Assembly (NCBI GenBank): GCA_022410635.1
Contig: JAJVDF010000220.1
Coordinates: 1,050,698 to 1,114,697, forward strand
Direction: 5' to 3'
Origin: Tretioscincus oriximinensis
Taxonomy: Eukaryota; Chordata; Lepidosauria; Squamata; Gymnophthalmidae
DNA: 64,000 bases
Part shown: in pieces, positions 21,881 through 32,989 of the stretch
Numbering within the stretch: the stretch's first letter is position 1
Layout: every line of letters starts with the position of its first letter
Notes under the pieces: model-generated
Told to the model about the DNA's origin: nothing
The model's input: the letters and a program-made list of their open reading frames with translations, nothing else
The model's database searches: none
Program-made: the position numbers and the translations under genes

Positions 21881-22550
21881 CTTCAGGGTAACAGGAGACG
21901 TAGGAGGTCCACGAGTGTATGGAAGCCTCCAGATGAGACCGGGGTCTCCACTTTTATTGACAATCAGATCAGAAGGCGTGTATGAATNTCATGANGGAGT
22001 GAAAAGGGCNGAGGGTACCCAACGTNGGNAAATGACGTANTANATTANACNTTATGCCCCCTCCCCAGTGGGTGCAGCCTGGGTACAGTAACCAATAGGN
22101 GAAGAGATAGGTGTGTGTGTGGTGTGCCTAATTACTGGAAACTTAGCTATCATTNAGAGCCCCTGTCAATCAAACCTGACAGGAAGATGATTCATGCCAA
22201 GGGTCCAGACTTTGATGACCCTTGATTGGCATCTAACAATGAAGTGAGACCTAGGGTATACAGAAAAGGGGAAGAAGGCTAAAGAGTGGCTTCCTTAGTA
22301 CAATAGTGAAGCNTAGGGCAANTTTGCACAAGAGATTNTCCCATAGGGAGTCAAGCCTGCCTTGGCCAGAGGCAAACAGTTGACTTCCCAGTTGGTAATG
22401 GGATTTAAATGTGTCTATTGTTAGACAGTGCAAGAATCAGGGGCTACCCTTCACAGGTGCCCCCAGGGAGAGGAAAGAGGGATTAAGAGAGTTCCTGAGT
22501 GTATACAGGGTTGAGGCCTCTTCTAGATAGCTAGTTCCAGCTATAAATGA
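21881..22550 (-). repeat. second tandem copy of the LTR-like unit
   Basis: Repeats 21,161-21,880 at a 720-bp offset almost base for base, but lacks about 47 bp present at about 21,795-21,842 of the first copy. It contains many n bases. Several n positions are shared at the same offset (for example 21,327 and 22,047; 21,435 and 22,155). One n sits exactly at the junction (21,880). Confidence 0.9.
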
Positions 22551-22734
22551 TATATTAATAATATATTTTATATCTAATATGTGTCCCAGGGGGAAATCTC
22601 CAACAAGTGCTATAATCTATAGCAAGAAAAAAGAAATCTTGGAGTCTTTTTCTTTCAATAGCGCAAGAGTACAGATACTTATCTGTCTGACTGCTGTTGG
22701 GAAATAGCGCTATTTCCCTTCTCTACCCTCACAT

Positions 22735-22832
22735 ACTGTTGTTTTAATATGTTAATTTGATTTTTATTGTTAACAGCCCTGAGACTTTTGGGTATAGGGT
22801 GGTATAGAAATATAAATAAATATATCATAACT
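22735..22832 (+). repeat. retroelement 3' tail
   Basis: Contains ttattgttaacagccctgag, tatagggtggtatagaaata and an ATAA-repeat end. This is the 3' tail type of squamate SINEs/LINEs, also seen at 36,062 and 38,470. Confidence 0.65.
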
Positions 22833-23074
22833 GGAGGTAGAACAGATGTGCAGAGTCCAAAAATGGAGGTTGCGGATACTTTTTTAAAAATAAATTAAGC
22901 CACGCCATCTAGTTCGCTCCGTAAGTGCTTGGCATGGTTTCCACTTCTTCCCTGCCTTGTCAGGTTGCTACATTGGGGCCAAAATGGAGCAGGGAAGGAG
23001 GAAAAACAGTGAAGTGGATTTAGATCCACTTCACTGTTTTCCAAACTGTTTCTTTGTTCCCATTCAGAAAAAGT

Positions 23075-23155
23075 AAGCAACGTGAGCTTTCATAGGTAAA
23101 GAAGAGCAATCTTTTTATTTGCTAGAATTTCTAATCCAGACTGACATGGCTGCCT
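23075..23155. repeat. family S end fragment
   Basis: gtgagctttcataggtaaag and a ccagactgacatggctgcc block resemble the diverged end of family S. Confidence 0.45.
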
Positions 23156-23550
23156 CTTTGAATTATATAATTCAACGTAATCTCATATCAAGGGTTTTTT
23201 TTTAACATATCCTGGAGAAAGGACTGAAATGGCAGACTGAAGATTCTGCTTTAGGAGCGCATTGTGAATTCTAACTGTAATATGAGGATTAACTGCTTTC
23301 CTATCCGTGGGAAAATCTAGAAGACTTCCCATATGGTTTGCTGTTGCGGTTAGGCGCACACGTATGATGTAGGCTCATTCTGCTAGAATAAAACCATATC
23401 AAATATTGTACAGGAAGACAGCTGGTTTTTGCACTTTCCAGGAGATGCTCAGAAGGAAACTAGCAGTTCATCAGGAGCGTTCCAGAGCACATGAAAAACA
23501 GACTTATCGNATTTACTTCCTGGAGCACGAACCAATCTGCAAATACATAT

Positions 23551-23721
23551 ATATCCAATTGTCCAATGATTCAGACACAGATCTCTTTATATATATATAT
23601 ATAAAGAACTATTGTTTGTAGTATATGTTATGCATACGGTTGATTTCATGCTCAATTTATAGCACCACCGATGATAGATGAAGGAAGAGATCTGGGTCTG
23701 AATCATTGGACAATTGGATAT
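23551..23721. repeat. 37-nt near-perfect hairpin with 97-nt loop
   Basis: Arm 23,551-23,587 (starts atatccaattgtccaatgat) pairs with 23,685-23,721 with one mismatch. The loop includes a TA run. The match stops abruptly at the outer edge. I do not recognise the family. Confidence 0.9.
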
Positions 23722-23994
23722 CATCAATCAGCCCCTTTTTCTGTGTCATTCATACCAATGATCACCCCCCCACCCACCCAGTGGATCAAAACTGGTTACT
23801 GGATTAAGCACCTAAAAACACAAAAGAGCAGGAACTGGGACAGCAAAAAGGTCACTGATACAAAGCCATGGCATCCTCCAGCAGCAGGAAACATTCTCTA
23901 CCTGGATGCGAGCAAAGGTCACCAATGCCAGCTGCTAATAGCTTTCTTAGCCTGCATTCTCCTATGTTCTATCCCATGGTGCCTCGGCACAGAG

Positions 23995-24511
23995 TGTCAT
24001 GGCCAGGCCTGATCTGGAGCAGGATTCAAGCTCAGAGGATGAGGAAGCTTCCCAGCAGACACACCTGCCCCAGCAGTCAGGTATTTCCCCAGAGTCTGAA
24101 TTGTATGAGGATGAGCAATGGGAATCTTCCAGGCTGGATAGGGTTAAGGAGTTTCTAGCAAGCAGGAAACAATAGGCGGAGCTTCGCTGTTCTCAGCATA
24201 TCTTGGAGAAAGGACTGAAATGGCAGACTAAAGATTCTACATAAACCAACCTGAGCCTGCCAGCAAGTGGCTGGAGACAGGTTGTGCATTCGGGGGGTGG
24301 GGTGGGGGGTGTACCTAGCTTCCGTGACTGATTGCTCAGCATGTGTTGACCTTGGACTGTTTTGGATACTTCTAGCTTCCTTCCTATCTCTGACTCGGGT
24401 TGTTTTGGCTAATCTCTGTGTTTGTTGTTTCTCTCTTTGGTGTGAGCTCACAAGGAGGAATTAGGGTGTGGTGCAAACAAAGTTTGCTCCCCACACCAAG
24501 TTGCTAGGCAA
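23995..24511. repeat. unclassified interspersed repeat
   Basis: Block from tgtcatggccaggcctgatc to gttgctaggcaaca, with GAGGATGAG-type acidic-looking codon patches and the segment ggagaaaggactgaaatggc, which also occurs at 23,216. TG start and CA end are compatible with an LTR, but I cannot confirm it. Calling it a repeat rests on the duplicated segment and on my memory of similar reptile sequence. Confidence 0.4.
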
Positions 24512-25419
24512 CAGAAAAGGGTTACAGATGCCTTCAGCCTATGATTTATGACACAGTGGCAGACTGGCTCTAAAAATATTGATTGCCAGGAGACAAAGGG
24601 GACTCCACGCAGAACTTTGCATATAAATATCTGGTGGATCATTGTGGCAATCAGGATGACAATTTAGAGCCCTTTTTGCACTAAGCTAACCATATATCTC
24701 AGATAAAATAAGCCTTTATCACACAGTAACAACATTAGCTCCTACCACTTCAATAGTAGGATTGCCTCATATATAGATAAAGGATGCATCGCAATATTAA
24801 AAATTAGTATCCAAATTGGGCCATGCTATTGCCCATCTAGTCCAACATTCTGTCTCTCACAGTGGCTCACCAATTGCATTGGGCATTCGTAAGTATTAAA
24901 AGAAGGCAAAACCTGCACCCGGCAGAAGCAGTTCAGTTTTGATCAGCTCAATTGCCTGTGGCTGATGATGCAAGATAGAAGAGAGAAAGGGCAGCAATGT
25001 ATTCTCACTGCTGTCCTCAGTAATTTGGTGCCAATGGATGAAGCAACTGAGCAGGCAGGAAGGGCTGGAGAGCAAATGGTGGAAAAATAAAAGCCCTGGA
25101 AAGCATTGCAGCAGCCTCCATGCAAATCTGCTGCTGAAGGAAGAGGAAGAAGGCTGCATATCAGGTCCCTCTGGGTTGCCTGTTTCTGTCCAATTCATTC
25201 AGCACATCCTAAGCTAGAGGAGGGAGAAAAAAGGTGCTGAAATGGACAGCAGAGAAGAAGCCCACAGCAAAATAGATTTCAAAAAGTTAAAATGCACACG
25301 GGCAGGAATAGCAGGGGGCCTTTTTTAGAGCCCAAAGGTTGGTCCATGTGCCTTCCGGCAACCTGGCATGCTGGCCAGTCCGCCCCTACCATGGCCATTG
25401 GTTTCTTGCTCACCTACCC
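24512..25419. other. intron 11 segment, nearly nothing recognised
   Basis: 24,805-24,890 is a diverged reverse copy of the (TTCTTATG)n-type LINE end (gccatgctattgcccatcta, agtccaacattctgtctctc). The rest is unassigned. Confidence 0.4.
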
Positions 25420-25965
25420 TCTTCTTCACCTTCATTGATGATTTCTCCCCTAATTATGAGTGCTTATCATGGATTTGCCACTTATCTACAAGGTTTTGAC
25501 ACCTCCTGTGGCAAGCTATTCTACTGATTTATAATCCTCACTGCCAGAAAGTTGTTTATAATATCTCATCCGTTTCTACTGCAGTATCCTTGCAGTTTCG
25601 TCCCATTGTTCTTCATGTTCTTCCTTCCAGCCCCTCTCCAGACCTGCAACAGGCTGAGGTGCCACAGATGGAACACCTGGTAGGCCACTGGCCCACCACA
25701 CATCATTCACCTCATATCACACTTTCCACACTGTCAAGAGTTTTGCCCATTGCACATCTCTGCAATTTTCTATAGCGTCACTGTGCACTCTAGGATCACT
25801 GTACATGGAGTCACTGCCCTCAAGTCNCCCATGCTTCTGGCTGATCTGCTACACTGTGATATCCTTTCATATATTAGCAGACAGTTGCAATGTCTCCTCT
25901 CAGTCTTCTTTTTAGCAGATTCTTTAACTGTTCTTCATAGGAAATGGTTGGCAGTTCTCTGCTGA
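25420..25965 (+). mobile_element. CR1-like LINE 3' UTR, diverged
   Basis: Contains gacacctcctgtggcaagct, cactgccagaaagttgttta, cttctttttagcagattctt and cttcataggaaatggttggc. These blocks occur in the same order as in CR1 3' regions at 34.1 and 49.9 kb. No coding remnant is visible. Confidence 0.55.
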
Positions 25966-26524
25966 ACATCCTTCCATTTGCTAATGCCCTTTACTTGCCA
26001 AAGGCAACAATATACCTTTGGTCTCTTCAGTCAACAAAACTGACTGTTTCCCTAGAGAAAATTCATTTAGGGCAAGGAGAGGGAGAGGAATTCCCAGAGA
26101 CATTTAGCAATGCCTGCTTTGTAGTTCTGGAATGTACTTTGTCAGTAAGCTACGTTGCGCACAAGAAACATCACAGCTATAGTTCCTGGAACTAATGAGA
26201 TCAGACTTCACAGAGTCTTACTTTCTTTTGTTTTGGCACATTTCTGAGACTAAAGAGACAATTCTCCCAGGGTTCAGATGCCAGTAAGGTGAGCATAACA
26301 ATATTATTGCCATATTGTGCTGTGACCAGTGGAATGGAATGCCAAAACAGCAATATTACAGGACTACATAAGAGATCTTTTGACTCTTANCTAGTAATCT
26401 GGAATAAAAAAAAACCCTATTGTCCACATCATGTTCATGGGACTATGTTATTTCAGATCATATCTGTACTAAGGGTCCTTAGGTCATCTGGAATAGTGTG
26501 ATCTGCATTAATCTTAATATCAAA

Positions 26525-27140
26525 AAGGTTAAGATCATGGCAACTGGTTCCTTCACTTAATGGTAGATGGAGAAATGGATGCAGTATGCATTTATTTTCT
26601 TGGACACAAAGATCACTGCAAATGGTGACTGCAGCCAGGAAACTAAAGGACGTTTGCTGCTTGGGAAGAAAGCTATGGAAAACGTTGTCAGTGTAATAAA
26701 AAGCTGAGATATTACATTACCAACAAAGGTTAACATAGTTAATATGATTTCCCCAACAGTAACATATGGGTGTTACATAAGAGTTGGACATAAGGAAGAG
26801 TGAGAACAGAAAAATTAACACTTTTGCATTGTGGTGCTAGAGAAGACTTTTAAGGGTTCCTTGAACAGAAAGATAAAATCAATCAAGGAAATACTCAACG
26901 AAATAAACTTGGATTTGTCATTGGTAGGACAAATACTGAAGCTTTGGCCACATAATGAGAAGACAGGACTCCCTGGAAAAGTGGAATTCAAAAACAGATG
27001 AATAGTGTGTGCCATGGAAGAAACAAACATGAGCTTGGGCAGAGCTGGGCAGGTAGTGTAGGACAGAAGAAGACACACAAGGTTGAGATGAATAGATGTG
27101 GAAACAACAAAAACAAGCATGTGGGCAGATTCTGGCAACA
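26525..27140 (+). pseudogene. BovB/RTE ORF2 C-terminal remnant
   Basis: Plus-strand frames give FLDTKITANGDCSQETK, GRLLLGKKAMENV, DITLPTKVNIVN and PTVTYG, in the order of the RTE reverse transcriptase C-terminus. A 3' part follows with tttggccacataatgagaag and aacatgagcttgggcagagc. Stops and frame changes are present, so it is dead. Confidence 0.85.
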
Positions 27141-27199
27141 GCTGGACAGGTGAAGCGAATGAGCGAGCGGAGAAAGGAAATAAGTGAAGAAGTTTCAGA

Positions 27200-28480
27200 A
27201 CCTTTTGTATTCAATAGACTTGATTATCTTGTTCATTACAGATGATGATCACGGCAGAAGCTTGCAAGTTCAAAAGGACTTATTAAAACAGTGGGACTTT
27301 AAACCAGTATACTTCAGTATCTCTGTTTTGTGAAAGCTCCCTCCCAGTTTCAATCATGGGACAAACAGTATCTCTCTTCCCATTCTGACCATGGCATAAT
27401 GGGAAAATATTATTTCTGCCATGTNCAGAACAAATTTTGATGCAAGTATCTTGTAATCATCTTTTAAAATCCCTTGAGTGACTAATCTGATCATTTTTTT
27501 GCTGACCAGTCCAGGCCAATTAATCGTCTCATTTTGGAATATAATTTCTATTGGGATGAATAGTTGGAAGCTACATTTGACATCCTATACAACGATGTGA
27601 GGTATTGGCAAAAGGTGGAATTTCAGAATATAAATAGCTGCTGCCATGCAGGATTTTGGCTAGCCTACCCTTTTTTCATAAAGCATAACTATTTTTTGGA
27701 CATTCTGTATCGCAGGAATTAAAGCTCATACACAGCTCTCTTTCATTGCAGATGGAATGTCTATTTACACTATCATCCAATTCTATATTTATCACATGCA
27801 ATTATGAACCTAATTCTTGCAAACCAAAGAAAAATTAAGTGTAGGGAACCAAATTAAGTACATGTGTTTAAAAAAAAACTTTAAAGCATTAGTAGGCTTG
27901 GAATGTTCCATTGAAACAGCTGATTGTACTATGAAATATCTAAATCACTTTGTCCATAGACAGAATTATTCCAAATTCTTTTTAGGCATGCCCAAGTGGA
28001 ACAAACGGTAGTGCTACTTATCATTCTTTAAAAAAAAAATTTGCAGCATATATCAAATATACAAATATACTAAAAAGAAAAAATCTTGCAAAAATAAATA
28101 AATAAATACAACCCAAATGTTACAAACTGATACCTAATCCCCTCCTTCCTACTCCCACATTGGTCTTAGCATACTCCTTGGCAATGTTGTTAAATGGTAT
28201 GAGAATCTCATGCCCACATGAGGTTTTTGGCCATTTTAGGCCTCAGTCCGAGGGAGAAATTCCAAATTACGAGGATTCTCCTACTCTCACATGACTATGG
28301 CCCTGCCCCTTTTAGTCACATTAGTTCTGGGACGCCATCTTAGTGATGGGCCTGGCCAAAAGTCGTCATGGGACCCCAAAGGGGTGGGAAGGTGGGGAAA
28401 ACCTTCCCCATGAGATTTCTGACTGGTATAACATTCCATAATTTCTCCTTGGTGCAAAATATTAGACATTATAATTTATT
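27200..28480. other. intron 11 segment, nothing recognised
   Basis: AT-rich. An A-rich patch with an AAAT repeat lies around 28,030-28,110, which may be an L1 3' end on the minus strand leading into the next feature. Confidence 0.4.
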
Positions 28481-28489
28481 TATACAATG

Positions 28490-28930
28490 GTTCCTTTAGT
28501 GCCAATTCCTTATCTATTTTTATAATTTCTTTCCATTACTTTACACCTCTCCCTCCATAAAGTTTGGAGCAAAATGTTGAAATTTATCTGCGTTTTCTTT
28601 ACAGAGATCGAATCTTAATTGATCTAATATGTAGCTATGTAAATAAAGAGCAATGACTGAAGTAGCTGTTATCACAAGTTGTTTTATCAAATACCCATCA
28701 CTCTGATCAATATCTGATTTAATTGACAGTAATATGTTTATCTGGCATACAATTGGTGCCCCCAAATTTTACACTTCCACTACATATGAGTAAAAGTTTC
28801 CCTTTCTTGAGTACAATTCCAACACAATGGGGAGAACCCTGTAATCATATGCGCAAGCTATATAGGTGCTCTGTACCATCTGTGGATTATTTTTTATCTT
28901 AACTCCTTAATCCTATTATATTGATAACTT
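28490..28930 (-). pseudogene. L1 LINE ORF2 C-terminal remnant
   Basis: On the minus strand, diverged frames match the L1 ORF2 region with a RWYRAPI-type motif and cysteine-rich GFSPLCWNC. They continue to an open stretch ending ENADKFQHFAPNFMEGEV before a stop. Frames shift between these parts. 28,930-29,400 may continue upstream in the same element but is too decayed to be sure. Confidence 0.6.
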
Positions 28931-29514
28931 TATTTTTTTCACCAAGTTTCTTACACTTTGTATGAAAAGATTAGTATCCAAATTCTACAGACTCTTCAAA
29001 TTATTTATAATTTTGTTTTTCACCAAGATGACTGTTATACATTTTTGCTACAGAGCCTTTGGCAGCATTCGCTACCTCCTTTGCCACTCCACTAATTTCC
29101 TGAGATAGATTTCTTTTTCTGATTTCTTCATGGAAGTCTGCCCTCCTCAGACAAAATTTCCTCAGATTTTCAACCATACATTAAGCCCTAGAATTCTTTC
29201 CCACATTAGATAGATCAAGGCCACTTACCATTCAATCTACAAAAAAGCTTCCCCAATTGAAGAATAGTAAACATTTTACAAAAATCTTGAGCTTCCTGCA
29301 TACTATGGATGCCTATCCTATTTAAAATTATCTAGAAGTGATCTGTAGAGAACTTTAAAAATAATAATTAACATTTAGAAATGCACCATATCTAGTGTGA
29401 TAAAACTAAGGCTGCAATGAGACTCAGCAAAGGTGTAGCCTTCGGGGAAATTTGAGACTTCAATATGAAGCTGTAAATTTCAGGATTTCCCGATTTGAAC
29501 AGTATTAACATTTT

Positions 29515-29912
29515 AAGAGAAATAGCCGTGTTAGTCTAGCAGAAAGTCCAGCAAAGGAGCCAGCAGCACTTTGAGGCTAACTTGAGAAAAGTGGGTGGCA
29601 GAAGCTTTTGTAGACAGGTCTCCTTCTTCAGATGCTGAGGGACTAATGTCAGGGTCAGGTATTTATAGGGAAATGTGTATGGGAGAAGACAAAGCATATG
29701 CAACTGTAGGGAGGTGTTCCTGCTATTTACCTGCAATTCAACCCCTCCCTACAGTTGCATATGCTTTGTCTTCTCCCATACACATTTCCCTATAAATACC
29801 TGACCCTGACATGAGTCCCTCAGCATCTGAAGAAGGAGACCTGTCTACGAAAGCTTATGCCAACCACTTTTCTCAAGTTAGTCTCAAAGTGCTGCTAGCT
29901 CCTTTGCCAGTA
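29515..29912. mobile_element. long palindromic element, family S
   Basis: Begins agagaaatagccgtgttagt. Arms 29,551-29,715 and 29,742-29,909 are near-perfect inverted repeats of about 165 bp around a loop of about 26 bp. For example, tatagggaaatgtgtatggg pairs with cccatacacatttccctata. Family S recurs at 35,942, 37,969, 41,935 and 51,592. It resembles an abundant reptile repeat ending in ctaacacggcta. Confidence 0.9.
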
Positions 29913-30470
29913 TTAACATTTGTTATTTACGTTTTATTTACATTGGACTTTTAGCTTTCTAATTTCCTGAAATTTAACTTTGTAGAACAGTAAATAAATT
30001 TTCTATGGAAGTTCAAAGTGTGTATACATTTTTGAAGCACCCTGAATTTACCTGTTATATATATATTTCTGATCCTATCCTCCTAAGTTCTTCCATGGAT
30101 ACAAGTTCTCCCTGTTTACTAAAAAAAGTCTCATTCTATGTTTTTTTTGGTTCTTAAATTGTTTAAGTAATCTGCCAAATTCCTTTTCCCCAGAGTATTC
30201 ATTGCATTGATAGACGCCAATCTCCTATAAATTTTGCTAAATTCTGTTTCTGTATTTTCTAGGCTGTCATAAGAGGGAGTAGCCAAAACCTCATATATTT
30301 ATATATTTATCTTTCACGGTGTTTGATTTTGACATATTGAGTGTAGCTAAACATTTGGTGTTTTTTCATGAGATAAAATATTTACATAATAAGTAGTATT
30401 GCATAACGCTTTGGTTAAACCCATCATGACTTCATTCACTAGACAATAAAGCCTAACATATTGTGAAGAT
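29913..30470. other. intron 11 segment, possibly decayed LINE
   Basis: AT-rich sequence. 30,070-30,290 has weak similarity in style to a reverse L1 coding region, but no motif is secure. Confidence 0.3.
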
Positions 30471-30474
30471 GCAT

Positions 30475-30628
30475 TTGGATGGAGCAACAGGCAGAACTCC
30501 TGAACAGGTGCATATTTTGCTTTCCTCTGTTCGGACTGCCCAGGTATGTCTGATGGGCCTCTGTGTGAGACAGAATGCTGGACTAGATGGGCTCTGGCCC
30601 GATCCAGTATGGCTCTTCTTATGTTTTG
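30475..30628 (+). mobile_element. LINE 3' end, copy 5
   Basis: Contains ggagcaacaggcagaactcc, gaatgctggactagatgggc and a ggctcttcttatg end. Internal deletion relative to the 8,090 copy. Confidence 0.8.
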
Positions 30629-30859
30629 TGATGCTTGTCATCTATGAAAATAAGTTGAGAAATACTTTTTCTGTCTTTAGTAACATATATTGGAAACACA
30701 AATAGCCCTGCTGAAAGATAGTAACCTCTAAACTCTACTCCTATGGGTAGGCTTTTTTTCAAGCAATAGTCTAAGCATTAGCAGGACAGAGCATTTGCAC
30801 TAAACGTGTAAATATTCTGCAATCATCTCAAAATCATACTTAAACTCAAAAGTATGGCT

Positions 30860-31165
30860 CCTGGTTTAAGTGGTTGACAACCATTCCTGAACTCTGGAAA
30901 CCTTCCTGCAGAAAATGCAAAGGCTGTAATCCTTCTGTGTCCTATACGTCTGGTTACCCTTGGCCCCAGTTTGGCAGAAAACATGATGTAAAGGGTTTTC
31001 ACTCAATCGTTGTCATGGTTATAGTGCAGCAATCAGGCACACAGAACACAGAAAGACTAGAATAGTCTTTGTACTTTTGGTGCAACATGAAAGTCAGGAA
31101 ATAATGAATCCTAGCAGCCAGTGGATGCCACTGGTTTCCAGCAACATTCCTTGAAGAAACCATAT
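30860..31165. repeat. family T repeat copy
   Basis: Blocks aaaggctgtaatccttctgt, gcacacagaacacagaaaga and ccagtggatgccactggttt follow the layout of family T, best seen at 61,630-62,050. Diverged. It ends about 265 bp downstream of the exon 11 donor (31,430). Confidence 0.45.
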
Positions 31166-31430
31166 ATGTGAAGAAGCCTTGAGTAATTGGGTAGAAATAA
31201 AGCTCACCTCACTCAGTCGATTATTATTAATTGTTTGTATGGGGTTTTTTAATTAAAAAAANCCCTATTACCTGTACAGCATAATTTTTCTCAAAATGGA
31301 ACAACTACAAATTCCAAGCTATANTGTGTTGAAAATTACCATGTATGTAACATTTAAACCATAAACCATTAACAGGGATTAGAACATAAAGTTGTTCTTA
31401 AAAAAAAGTTTAGTTAATTCAGTGACTTAC

Positions 31431-31543
31431 ATAGGAGCCATAGCTTACTGCTAGAGTCTGCAGGGACCACGGGAGCCCAAGACCAATTAAGATGTCAAAA
31501 ACATTACTTCCAATGGAGTTTGATACTGCCATGTCACCCATTC
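31431..31543 (-). CDS. SLC24A3: SLC24A3 window exon 11 (alpha-2 repeat, second half)
   Basis: This 113-nt exon, with one base carried in, encodes [20 protein letters not shown], then [18 protein letters not shown]. It completes alpha-2. The Asp in SNVFDILIG corresponds to Asp575 of NCKX2, the residue tied to K+ dependence, and it is retained here. The acceptor is tccttttgcag and the donor is TCCTAT followed by gtaagtc. It exits in phase 0 into the 13.2-kb intron, the longest complete intron in the window. Confidence 0.97.
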
Positions 31544-31848
31544 CTGCAAAAGGAAAGAAAAATACAGAAAAATGAACACGGTGGAGATTCTCGCACTTTT
31601 ACTAAGGGATGAATTAAGTAAGTGATCAGTATGGCGTAATTGCCCAGAAGATTGCTTAATGTGTTTGCAAGCAGCCTGCCTTGCACTTTACCTGCTCTAA
31701 CTGCATGCATATGATGGAGAACTTTAAAATGGAAAAAAGCAACCACCACACTAGGGTGCTGTTAAATGGGATCACTCTGNCGTGACCACATGAAAAGACA
31801 ACCAGGCATGTTTAAGGATTTCCAAATCCTTAAATACTGTAAGAAGGC

Positions 31849-32476
31849 CCTGGTCACATCTTTACTTTTAATCTTCATTTTCAGTCTTGGACTAAAAACC
31901 CCGTTCTTTGCTCCTGATCACATCGTTATTTTTAAACCTTCAATTCATATTCAGTTCTGAAAAATAAATTTAATCTGTTTTTTTTAATCTGGACTAAACA
32001 CCCTTTTTTTATTCTGGTCACACCTTTACATTTAAACCCTCTTCAGCTGATCTTCTGTTTTGAAAAACGAGCTTAATACAGGTTTTTCTGTACTCAATTC
32101 CATCCTTTGGTCTTGTGCCCTGTCCCCACTGAGCCTTATTCCAGGTTGTGTCTTGGGTCAGAGCTTGGCTATCCACATGCCAGTGTAGACTATAGCAGGG
32201 CCTGCCATAGTCTACACTAGCATGTAGATGGCAGGCTCTTAATCCGAGATATCACCAAAAATAACGCTCAGTAAAACACTTTCTTCAGTTGATCTTCAGT
32301 CCTGAAGAATGAGTTTAAATTGGTTTTCATCTGGACTGAACTCCACTTTTCAGCTCTAGTCATTCCTTTAATTTTAAGCCTTTTTGAGTTCATCTTCAGT
32401 CCTGAAGAATGAGTTTAATTTTTTTTTTGGACAAAGCCTCATTTTTCATGACTGAGGATGAAAAGTATGACTAGCC
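31849..32476. repeat. cluster of family P elements
   Basis: At least four family P halves lie in a row: ggtcacatctttacttttaa, gatcacatcgttatttttaa, ggtcacacctttacatttaa and a later tcctgaagaatgagttta pair. The consensus end ggtcacacctttac is clearest here. 32,223-32,260 carries the block shared with 12,419. The cluster lies inside the 1.2-kb intron 10. Confidence 0.65.
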
Positions 32477-32754
32477 CATGCCAAAGGAGGTGGTGAGTTC
32501 TCTTTCTTTGGAAGTCTTCAAACTAAGGCCGGATAATCATCTACCTGGGATAATTTAGTTAATTCTGCATTAGGGTTACATTGATGTCCCTATATATCCA
32601 TTCCTACTCTATGATTCTATAAATGCTACCTATTTCTTCTATTACTTGTTGAAGTATTTGTGGTCATCTTTGCATAAAACAAAAATTATGCCTNTTTCAA
32701 AATTGTTAACAACTTCTTAATTTCTACAGTGTATTGTAATTTTCCACAACCTAC

Positions 32755-32869
32755 CTTGTCTTGCTACAATNAGGCTTGCCATGCAGTCAGGGACACTGGT
32801 TCCAGCTGCCAGAAATGTAATGCCCATTATCACATCTGGAATACCTAAAGTGTATCCGATGATTGTGAC
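32755..32869 (-). CDS. SLC24A3: SLC24A3 window exon 10 (alpha-2 repeat, first half)
   Basis: This 115-nt exon encodes [19 protein letters not shown], then [19 protein letters not shown], plus one base. It carries the first half of the alpha-2 repeat. The Asp in GTSVPDCM corresponds to Asp548 of NCKX2, which is required for cation transport. One ambiguous base at 32,771 falls at the third position of a CTN Leu codon, so the protein is unaffected. The donor is ACAAG followed by gtaggt; the acceptor is gatttatgtag, with a weak pyrimidine tract. Confidence 0.97.
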
Positions 32870-32989
32870 CTACATAAATCAAAATCATTAAATGTTTATC
32901 AAGACCTTATGAAAAAGGAGAAGAATCATTACTTCTAGCTCTGGCCTTCTATGCACACAAAGTAATTTGTTTAAGGCATNCTGTATAGA

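Noticed and set aside
21531..22433. Twin 60-codon frames on the minus strand (21,531 and 22,251)
   Set aside because: They are the same stretch of the duplicated LTR-like unit, not a gene.
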